Part shown: in pieces, positions 25,065 through 32,050 of the stretch
Position numbering within the stretch: the stretch's first letter is position 1
How the letters are laid out: each line of letters opens with the position of its first letter
Assembly (NCBI RefSeq): GCF_002284575.1
Contig: NZ_NPKJ01000068.1
Location: 535,033 to 599,032, forward strand
Length of the DNA stretch: 64,000 bases
Direction: 5' to 3'
DNA from: Mesorhizobium temperatum
Lineage (GTDB): Bacteria > Pseudomonadota > Alphaproteobacteria > Rhizobiales > Rhizobiaceae
Translations under genes and position numbers: made by a program
The notes under the pieces: model-generated
Told to the model about the DNA's origin: nothing
The model's database searches: none
Seen by the model: only the letters and a program-made list of their open reading frames with translations

Positions 25065-25757
25065 TCACACACCCTTGTAAAGTGCCGCCCCCTGCATGAG
25101 AACGATGACCTTGGCCCCAACCTTGACGCGGGATGCGAGATCGGTGATGTCGTCGTTCCTCATCCGGATACACCCTGATGACACGTCGAGCCCGATCGTC
25201 CAGGGCTCCGGCGTGCCGTGTATCCGGTAGATCGTGTCTTGATCGCGCTCATACAGATAGAGCGCCCTTGCGCCGAGCGGATTGTCAGGCCCCCCCGGCA
25301 TGCCTCCCGCATGTTTGACCGCGTTCGGATCACGAGCGATCATTTCGGCCGGAGGCGTCCAGGTCGGCCATTCTGCCATGCGGCCGACGCGCACGATTCC
25401 AGCCCATCCAAATCCTTCCCGGCCCACGCCGATACCGTAGCGCATGGCCCGCTGACCCGGCTGCACAAGGTAGAGGAAATGCTGGTTGCCATCGATGATG
25501 ATCGTACCGGGCACTTCCGCGGTGCGGAACTTGACCATCTGCGGACGAAACGCCTCTGGCACTTCATTATGCGCGGCATAGTATTTGCGCGCCTTGGTAC
25601 GGTCGTAGTCCACCCATTTGCGGGTTTTCGGATCGAAAACCTGTGTTCCCGCAGCCAGCGCCGCAACCGCGACAAGACCGAGCGCTGCCGCGACAATTGC
25701 CGTAAGGGATTTCCGCTGGAGAGCGGCGCGTCCTGCGATGATCAGCTTTCTGGTCAT
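25065..25757 (-). CDS. L,D-transpeptidase (YkuD domain)
   Basis: A 230-residue exported enzyme that would form 3-3 crosslinks in peptidoglycan or attach proteins to it. After a basic start and a hydrophobic segment (about residues 18-37) comes the YkuD domain (about 85-228). The catalytic motif is visible as IHGTPEPW followed by DVSSGCIRMRNDD, with the nucleophile Cys. I chose ATG 25757, which overlaps the stop of the preceding binding-protein gene by 4 bp; the longer reading from 26030 would lie wholly inside that gene. Such rhizobial proteins are numerous and often redundant. Confidence 0.9.
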   Translation of the reverse strand: MTRKLIIAGRAALQRKSLTAIVAAALGLVAVAALAAGTQVFDPKTRKWVDYDRTKARKYYAAHNEVPEAFRPQMVKFRTAEVPGTIIIDGNQHFLYLVQPGQRAMRYGIGVGREGFGWAGIVRVGRMAEWPTWTPPAEMIARDPNAVKHAGGMPGGPDNPLGARALYLYERDQDTIYRIHGTPEPWTIGLDVSSGCIRMRNDDITDLASRVKVGAKVIVLMQGAALYKGV

Positions 25758-26719
25758 GGATTTGCCCACCCGTGCACCCGAGCGCCCTGCGCGGCAACCC
25801 ATTGCTTGGCGTATTCGTAAGGATCCTGACGCTCCACCTGAAGCGCATAACTCATCTTTGTAACGTCCTCGGGTTTGAGGTCGACCTGTTCCAGGAACTC
25901 GACCACCTTCGGATATTTCTTGCGCAATGAGGTGGCATAAGCGATGTGGAAATGTGCGGTATCCCATGACACCGGCGCGCTGGACTTCGAGACCCAGAGC
26001 GGGTCCTCGGAAGGCAGCACGATCTTCCACTTTGCCGGGTCAAAAGGCGGCTCGGTAAGCCGGACAATTTCGTGCAGTTTAAACACGTGATGCGGCGCGT
26101 AGCAGGCAAACACCATCGGATGAGCCGTAGCAACCGCGGCATCGACAGCCGCCATTCCGACATCCTCCGGCGTCTCCAGCAATGTCATTGTCTTGGCATA
26201 GCCATAGCTGTTGGCGCGTACACGCTCGATGGCTGTGGAGGACCAACCCTCAGCGCCAATCCAGAGTTCTCCACGTCCGTCCCGATCAGTGTCCAACGCG
26301 GCAGTTTTGCGTGGGTCGGTGAGATCCGAAATGTCGCGAATGCCAAATTTGTCGGCAGTTTCGCGGGTAGCGCATATGCCTTGCCATGCCTGCACACCGA
26401 TGGGACTGATGGCTACCGTGCCGGCACCGTCGACATACTTCTTCACCAGATTGTCGAGATTGGGCAGCCAGATTTCGGGATGAATATCCACCTCGCCCGA
26501 ATTGAGGCCGGCAAAGGCGATAAGCGTCCCCATCTCGCGCACATCGGCATCGAGCCCGAAATGTTGCTTCAGGCTTACCTTGAGAATGTTTGCCGTCGCC
26601 TGGCCCGACGGCCAGTTCGGCATTGCAATGACGAGATCAGCCGCGTGGACCGGGACCGCCAGCATCGTCAATGCCGCCAGCGACATTCTCCGCAGGCACT
26701 GCCGAAATCGGTTGTGCAT
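25754..26719 (-). CDS. Glycine betaine/proline-type ABC substrate-binding protein
   Basis: A 321-residue periplasmic protein of the OpuAC/ProX family. A signal peptide (residues 1-26, ending VPVHA) precedes DLVIAMPNWPSGQATANILK, MGTLIAFAGLNSGEVDIHPEIWLPN and a C-terminal AYATSLRKKYPKVVEFLEQV. Trp-rich positions (PNWPSG, IWLPN, EGWSS) fit an aromatic cage for quaternary ammonium compounds. No permease or ATPase gene lies beside it. Its stop overlaps the start of the L,D-transpeptidase gene (ATGA), an unusual pairing of a solute receptor with a cell-wall enzyme. Confidence 0.85.
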   Translation of the reverse strand: MHNRFRQCLRRMSLAALTMLAVPVHAADLVIAMPNWPSGQATANILKVSLKQHFGLDADVREMGTLIAFAGLNSGEVDIHPEIWLPNLDNLVKKYVDGAGTVAISPIGVQAWQGICATRETADKFGIRDISDLTDPRKTAALDTDRDGRGELWIGAEGWSSTAIERVRANSYGYAKTMTLLETPEDVGMAAVDAAVATAHPMVFACYAPHHVFKLHEIVRLTEPPFDPAKWKIVLPSEDPLWVSKSSAPVSWDTAHFHIAYATSLRKKYPKVVEFLEQVDLKPEDVTKMSYALQVERQDPYEYAKQWVAAQGARVHGWANP

Positions 26720-27200
26720 TTTCTTCCCCCTCGATTCGGTGCTGAAATGAACCGGGACGGGTACAATCTGTCACGGCAAGCACCGGGTTGTGACACCAGC
26801 CCCCATCTGCCGACGGCAACTGCTGAAGGTGCGGCAGTGCATTCGCCAAAGAGAGCGCCGTCACATGCCGCCCTGCACGCTACTCGATGACATCCCGTCT
26901 GGGAAGATACTCAAAACGCGGCCCCCGGGCCCAATGTTTAGGATGTCCGCGGTGGCGGTCAAGGCCGCCGAGAATCCGAGATGGTCAATACCAGTGAAAT
27001 GATGCAGGTTCTTCTGGACCACGTGGCAAGCAGGCCGCTAAGTAGACGCAGCTTCCTGGTTTCAGCATATGGACCCTCTTGGGTAATACGAATTGAAAAT
27101 TGCGCCCTCATGTTTCAAAACAGGTCGGTAGATTCGCGAGGATGGTTTCGTGCGGGTCACCGACGGTCCTCAAGCCGAGAATTCTAAAAGACTTTCAACA
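26720..27200. other. Divergent intergenic region with no visible gene
   Basis: About 480 bp between the binding-protein gene (minus) and the first glycosyltransferase gene (plus). Short frames exist on both strands but none has a start signal with a family motif. The promoters of both flanking units should lie here. The last 130 bp are clearly AT-richer than the coding DNA around them. Confidence 0.5.
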
Positions 27201-28415
27201 ATGACCCAGCACGTACAAAATGCTCGAATTCTCATGTACAGCCACGACACGTTCGGGCTCGGCCACTTGCAGCGCTGCCGGACGATCGCGCATTCGCTGG
27301 TTGAGGATTTCCGCGGACTTCAGGTGCTTATCATTTCGGGTGCGACTATCGCTGGCGCCTTCGACTACCGCGCCCGTGTCGACTTCGTGAAGATCCCCAG
27401 CGTCATCAAGTTGCGCAACGGCGAATACACCTCGCTGGAAAAGGATATCGATCTGCATGAGACACTAAGGATGCGCCAGTCGATCATCCGCCACACAGCC
27501 GAGACCTTCCGGCCGGATATCTTCATCGTCGACAAGGAACCGCTCGGCCTGCGTGGTGAAATCGAGGACACCCTGTCCTACCTCAAGACGCGGGGCACCA
27601 CGCTCGTGCTTGGCCTGCGCGAGGTGATGGACGCGCCGCATCTGCTCGAAGCAGAGTGGGCACGCAGGGATGTGATGCGCAAGATAGGCCTGTTCTACGA
27701 CAAGATCTGGGCCTATGGTCCGCCGGATTTCTACGATCCGTTGACCGGCTTGGATGTGCCGCCGGCTATCAGAGCAAAGATGAAGTTCGTCGGTTTCCTG
27801 CAACGGAGCCTGCAGAAGAACGAGTTGCCCGGCCACCGGCCCGAGGGCGACTATATCCTCGTTACCACCGGTGGCGGCGGTGACGGCGCCGAACTGATCC
27901 ACAGCGTCATCGATGCCTATCAGCAGGATCCGCAATTGCAGCATAGGGCGCTGATCGTGCTCGGGCCTTACATGCCGGCGCGCAAGCGCAACAAGCTGCT
28001 CAAGAAGGGGTCCAAGATCCCATATATCAAGATCATCGAGTTCGACAACCGCATGGAAGAGCTGATTGCCGGCGCCAAGGCAGTCGTGGCGATGGGCGGT
28101 TACAACACCTATTGCGAGATACTGTCTTTCGACAAGCCGGCGCTGATCGTGCCGCGCGTCAAGCCCCGCGAGGAACAACTGATCCGAGCACGGCGCGCAG
28201 CCGAACTCGGCCTCATCGAGATGCTTTTGCCGGAAGAAGCCGAGGATTCCCAGCGGTTTGCCAATGCACTGGAGGTGCTGCCGGACCGGCCCGGCCCATC
28301 GCAGAGCCATCCGCATCTGACGCTGGAAGGGCTGCCTCACATTTCCGAAATCGTCGCGGAACTGCTCGACCGGCGGGGCGGCCATCACCTTTCGGTCATT
28401 GAAGGCATGAACTGA
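27201..28415 (+). CDS. MurG/GT28-like glycosyltransferase
   Basis: A 404-residue protein with a GT-B fold. The N-terminal motif MYSHDTFGLGHLQRC is the glycine-rich loop of GT28-like enzymes. The C-terminal half has ILVTTGGGGDGAEL and AKAVVAMGGYNTYCEILSFDKPALIVPR, the nucleotide-sugar binding region of MurG-type proteins. No signal or membrane helix. ATG 27201 is used; a GTG at 27150 is in frame. It begins a three-gene glycosyltransferase unit, with 1 bp between its stop and the next start, so it probably adds one sugar of a shared glycan. Confidence 0.85.
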   Translation: MTQHVQNARILMYSHDTFGLGHLQRCRTIAHSLVEDFRGLQVLIISGATIAGAFDYRARVDFVKIPSVIKLRNGEYTSLEKDIDLHETLRMRQSIIRHTAETFRPDIFIVDKEPLGLRGEIEDTLSYLKTRGTTLVLGLREVMDAPHLLEAEWARRDVMRKIGLFYDKIWAYGPPDFYDPLTGLDVPPAIRAKMKFVGFLQRSLQKNELPGHRPEGDYILVTTGGGGDGAELIHSVIDAYQQDPQLQHRALIVLGPYMPARKRNKLLKKGSKIPYIKIIEFDNRMEELIAGAKAVVAMGGYNTYCEILSFDKPALIVPRVKPREEQLIRARRAAELGLIEMLLPEEAEDSQRFANALEVLPDRPGPSQSHPHLTLEGLPHISEIVAELLDRRGGHHLSVIEGMN

Positions 28416-28416
28416 G

Positions 28417-29661
28417 TTGCAACATCGCAAGATCGTCGTGGTTCTGAAGGGCTATCCGCGGCTGTCGGAAACCTTCATCGCGCAGGAACTGCTCGGTCTG
28501 GAGCGTGCGGGGTTCGACCTGACACTCGTCGCGCTCAGGCGGCCGACCGACGCAAAACGCCACCCTGTGCATGACGAGATCAAAGCGCCCGTCCATTATC
28601 TGCCGGAATATCTGCATGAAGAGCCGCTGCGCGTGGTTCGCTCGCTGTTTGCTTATCTGCTGCGGCCGGGCTTCTGGCGCGCGCTCGGATCGCTGGCTAC
28701 CGATATCCGCCGCGACTTTACGCGCAATCGCGCGCGCCGCTTCGGGCAAGCGCTCGTGCTGGCGGCCGAATGGCCGGAAGGCGCGAGCTGGCTGCATGCA
28801 CATTTCGCGCACACACCGGCATCGGTGACGCGCTATACCAGCCAGCTTCGTGGCCTGCCCTGGAGCTGCTCGGCCCATGCCAAGGACATCTGGACTTCGG
28901 CGGACTGGGATCTGGCTGGCAAGCTTTCCTCGGCGCGCTGGACGGTCACTTGCACGAAAGCCGGCTTCGACCGTCTGAAAAAACTCGCTAACGGCAACTC
29001 GTCTGTGCATCTGAGCTATCATGGGCTAGACCTTGATCGCTTCGGCGGTTTCGGCGAGGCGCGAAAACAGCATGACGGCTCGGCGCTGGCCGAACCGGTT
29101 ATCGTTCTGAGTGTCGGGCGCGCCGTTGAAAAGAAAGGTTACGATACCTTGCTGGAGGCCCTTGCCCTCTTGCCTGGTGATTTGGCGTGGCGTTTCGAGC
29201 ATATCGGCGGCGGCGAGGAACTGGAACGGTTCAAGGCGCTGGCGCAAAAGCTCGGCCTGGATGGTCGCGTCTCTTGGAAAGGCGCGCTTGCGCAGGAGGA
29301 GGTGCTTGAGCACTACCGCTGTGCCGACATCTTCGCCCTGGCCTGCAGGATCGCCGCAAATGGCGACCGGGACGGTCTGCCGAATGTTCTGGTGGAGGCG
29401 GCTAGCCAGCGGCTTGCCTGCGTATCGACCGATATTTCCGGCGTGCCTGAGCTTTTATCGCCGGATGAAACCGGGCTGCTGGTTCCGACGGAAAACCCAA
29501 TTGCCCTGGCACAGGCGCTGGAGCGCCTGATCCGTGATCCCGTGTTGCGCGCCCGCCTCGGCGACGCCGCAGAGCGGCGCGTGCGCGGCAATTTCGATCA
29601 TATGGCAAGCATTGGACAGCTCAAGGAACTGTTCGAGCGGGAGTGGCGGGCCGCCGAATGA
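28417..29661 (+). CDS. Group 4 glycosyltransferase
   Basis: A 414-residue GT-B glycosyltransferase. The N-terminus KGYPRLSETFIAQELLGLERAG is typical of group 4 enzymes that build exopolysaccharide. The acceptor domain has HAHFAHTPASV, and the C-terminal domain has SVGRAVEKKGYDTLLEAL and the E-x7-E region DGLPNVLVEAAS. The start is TTG 28417, one base after the preceding stop; there is no in-frame ATG near. The stop overlaps the next start by 4 bp. It would transfer sugars from nucleotide donors at the cytoplasmic face of the membrane. Confidence 0.88.
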   Translation: MQHRKIVVVLKGYPRLSETFIAQELLGLERAGFDLTLVALRRPTDAKRHPVHDEIKAPVHYLPEYLHEEPLRVVRSLFAYLLRPGFWRALGSLATDIRRDFTRNRARRFGQALVLAAEWPEGASWLHAHFAHTPASVTRYTSQLRGLPWSCSAHAKDIWTSADWDLAGKLSSARWTVTCTKAGFDRLKKLANGNSSVHLSYHGLDLDRFGGFGEARKQHDGSALAEPVIVLSVGRAVEKKGYDTLLEALALLPGDLAWRFEHIGGGEELERFKALAQKLGLDGRVSWKGALAQEEVLEHYRCADIFALACRIAANGDRDGLPNVLVEAASQRLACVSTDISGVPELLSPDETGLLVPTENPIALAQALERLIRDPVLRARLGDAAERRVRGNFDHMASIGQLKELFEREWRAAE

Positions 29662-30854
29662 AGCGGCTGCGCGCTTTCTTCTATGTCCAGCACCTGCTCG
29701 GTATCGGCCATCTCGCGCGCGCCAGCCGCATTGCGGCGGCTCTGGTCGATGACGGGTTTGACGTAACCGTCGTGACCGGCGGAGCGCCGATCGCGGGGTT
29801 TCCGGGACTGGGTGTAAAATCTGTAACCCTGCCACCTGTCACCTCCGGTGATGAAGGATTTTCCGGACTTGTCGACCTGCAGGGCAAACCCATCGACGAT
29901 GATTTCAAGAAATGGCGTTCAGAGATGCTGCTGCAGGCATTCCGGGATTGCAGGCCTGATATCGTCATTGTCGAGGCGTTTCCTTTTGGACGCCGGCAGA
30001 TGCGTTTCGAACTCCTGCCGCTGATCGAGGCCATCGGCGCGACGTCGCCCAGACCGCTGCTGGCGACGTCCGTCCGTGATATCCTTCAGGAGCGCGTCAA
30101 GCCGGGCCGGAACGAGGAAACGGTCGATCTGATCAACAGGCATTTCGACCTTGTTATGGTCCACGGCGATCCGGCTTTCGCAACCATCGACAAGACATTT
30201 CCACTGGCTGGGGCGATCAAGGCCGAGGTCACCTACACAGGGCTCGTTGCCGCGCCGCCATCGCCCGCGGCCTCCGAGCGCTTCGACGTTCTGGTGTCGG
30301 TTGGCGGCGGGGCTGCCGGAAAGAGCCTTGTCAGCTCAACCATCGCAGCGGCGCGGAATGCCAACAACGCTTGGAAATGGTGTTTGATCACCGGCCCAAA
30401 CCTGCCGAAAGACGAGTTTGACGCGATCGCAGGCGATGCCTCGCCGGTCCTGTCCATCTTCCGGTTCCGCGAGGATTTCGCCAGCCTGCTGACCGGCGCC
30501 CGCCTGTCAGTCTCGCAGGCGGGTTACAACACGGTCTGCGATGTCCTGCGCGCGGGTTGTCGCTCTCTGCTCGTTCCATTTGCAGCCGGCGGGGAAACCG
30601 AACAGACGGTTCGCACCCTGATGCTCGAAGAACTCGGTCTTGCAACGGTGCTGATGGAAAAGGACCTAACGCCTGAAGGTTTGGCGCAAGCGATCGAACG
30701 GGCGCTTGTGGGACCGACGCCAGCCGCGCATCGTCTCGATCTGGAAGGCGCGCGTCGCTCGGCGCAAATCCTGCGCGAGCGGTATCGAATATGGTCCCTA
30801 AAAGTGGGGCCCGGTTTCGGAAAAGTTCATGGTCAAACAGACGATAGATCCTAA
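29658..30854 (+). CDS. Second MurG/GT28-like glycosyltransferase
   Basis: A 398-residue protein related to the product of 27201. It shares the N-terminal glycine loop (YVQHLLGIGHLARA) and the C-terminal SQAGYNTVCDVLRAG and LLVPFAAGGETEQT. ATG 29658 overlaps the previous stop by 4 bp. The last 22 residues (after RERYRIW) look foreign to the family and are encoded by the start of a repeat-like sequence ending in a hairpin, so the original stop may have been lost when that sequence arrived. Confidence 0.85.
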   Translation: MKRLRAFFYVQHLLGIGHLARASRIAAALVDDGFDVTVVTGGAPIAGFPGLGVKSVTLPPVTSGDEGFSGLVDLQGKPIDDDFKKWRSEMLLQAFRDCRPDIVIVEAFPFGRRQMRFELLPLIEAIGATSPRPLLATSVRDILQERVKPGRNEETVDLINRHFDLVMVHGDPAFATIDKTFPLAGAIKAEVTYTGLVAAPPSPAASERFDVLVSVGGGAAGKSLVSSTIAAARNANNAWKWCLITGPNLPKDEFDAIAGDASPVLSIFRFREDFASLLTGARLSVSQAGYNTVCDVLRAGCRSLLVPFAAGGETEQTVRTLMLEELGLATVLMEKDLTPEGLAQAIERALVGPTPAAHRLDLEGARRSAQILRERYRIWSLKVGPGFGKVHGQTDDRS

Positions 30855-30912
30855 CGCGCGTCGCGTCTGGCGAGATTCGTGCGACGCGCTACGCACTTTT
30901 GGGCGAAATGCA
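30795..30912. repeat. Repeat-like sequence with strong hairpin at the end of the glycosyltransferase operon
   Basis: The block starts with AAAGTGGGGCCCGGTTTCGG, close to a motif found many times in rhizobial genomes, and contains GCGCGTCGC (30856-30864) paired with GCGACGCGC (30881-30889), followed by TTTT at 30897-30900. It lies between convergent genes and probably ends transcription of the glycosyltransferase unit. Confidence 0.6.
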
Positions 30913-31620
30913 TCAAACAGTTCCAATCAACATGAAGCGGGTATAATTTTTTGTCGGCAGTTCGCCGGAGAACCGCACCTCCCGTAGCGCCGCCATTGCT
31001 TCGAAGGCTGCAAGTGAAGCCACGCAGTTGATGTGCGTCGGCTCGCTGAAATAATCGTTCGATTGCAGCAGTACATTCGTGCCCCGCGGAAGCAGAGCAA
31101 GCCAGGCGCGCAGATCGGCTATGTGTTCGCAGCTCGTATTGACCACCAGGTCGGGCTGCCCGGCCGCATAGTCGAGTGCGTACATATCTGCCGTCAGCGC
31201 CCGGAACCGGTCGCCGGCTTCCCGGTTGAGGGTCCGGGCGACCGGCGCGACTTCGGGATCGATGTCGATGCTATCGAGCGCCGCGATGTCGAAGCGGGCG
31301 TCGTTGAAAAGCATTGCCGGCAATACGCCGTACCATCCACCCAGAACCCATATGCGCCCGAACCGGCCGCCGCAGCTTTCGAACAGCCTGTCGAGCGCCC
31401 ACATCTTGCAGGCGACCTGCTTGTGGTTGAAGGCGTTGGCGATATCGGCCTTCGGATGCTTGGTGATGACGCGGGCCAGCCCTGCCACCAGAGGGCAGTT
31501 GACATAGGCAGCAATTCCCCGCGTCAGGTCAAAGGCTTGCTCGTGCCAGTCCAGGCCGGCATTGCGTGGTTGCGTGACATCCATCATATTCGTCTTGTAT
31601 GTTGGGATTTCGGGCGACAC
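30913..31620 (-). CDS. Class I SAM-dependent methyltransferase-like protein
   Basis: A 235-residue protein. The nucleotide-binding motif is probably IWVLGGWYGVLPAMLF, followed by an acidic strand end SIDIDPEVAPVA and LTADMYALDY, in the order of a Rossmann-type methyltransferase. The segment VVNTSCEHIADLRAWLALLP fits motif IV. The start is GTG 31620; an internal ATG at 31587 is possible. It is convergent with the glycosyltransferases and divergent from the ABC-like gene. Its substrate, perhaps a sugar, is unknown. Confidence 0.65.
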   Translation of the reverse strand: MSPEIPTYKTNMMDVTQPRNAGLDWHEQAFDLTRGIAAYVNCPLVAGLARVITKHPKADIANAFNHKQVACKMWALDRLFESCGGRFGRIWVLGGWYGVLPAMLFNDARFDIAALDSIDIDPEVAPVARTLNREAGDRFRALTADMYALDYAAGQPDLVVNTSCEHIADLRAWLALLPRGTNVLLQSNDYFSEPTHINCVASLAAFEAMAALREVRFSGELPTKNYTRFMLIGTV

Positions 31621-31667
31621 AACGCAATCTTGCCTCCCGGAAGGGCTGTTGATTCGCGGACGTGATT

Positions 31668-32033
31668 ATGCTGCAAGCCGCTTCGCCATTGCCCGGTGCC
31701 GGAGAGAGCCTGTTGCATCTGTCCGGACCATCGGCATCCATCCGCCAGCACCAGCCGCGCAGCTGCGGCCTCGTGCTGCTCGGCTATTCGCCAAAACCCT
31801 ACGGAAGCCGCGAACCGTTTGGCCAGCTGCTTTCTTCGCTGATCAGCAATGCCCATGTCGTTGTCATCGACCATGCGCCGGAACTGGATCGCGCCGCCTC
31901 GCAGGTTCCTTCCATCGTTGAGCGCAGGACAATCTCCGTGCGCTGCAGCTTCGAGCTTGTCGTTGGCGACGAAGAAATTGCCGATACCCCATTCGCCAGC
32001 AGGTGCTTTTACATCCTGCATCCTTCCAACTGA
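31668..32033 (+). CDS. Hypothetical protein before the ABC-like gene
   Basis: A 121-residue reading frame that begins 48 bp from the divergent methyltransferase start and ends 17 bp before the ABC-like gene. The middle part, SCGLVLLGYSPKPYGSREPFGQLL and NAHVVVIDHAPELDRA, alternates hydrophobic strands and polar loops as a folded protein would, and codon use resembles its neighbours. No family is recognised and the ribosome binding site is weak. It may be a small partner protein of the ABC-like product. Confidence 0.45.
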   Translation: MLQAASPLPGAGESLLHLSGPSASIRQHQPRSCGLVLLGYSPKPYGSREPFGQLLSSLISNAHVVVIDHAPELDRAASQVPSIVERRTISVRCSFELVVGDEEIADTPFASRCFYILHPSN

Positions 32034-32050
32034 AGGGTCCACAGCCGCAT

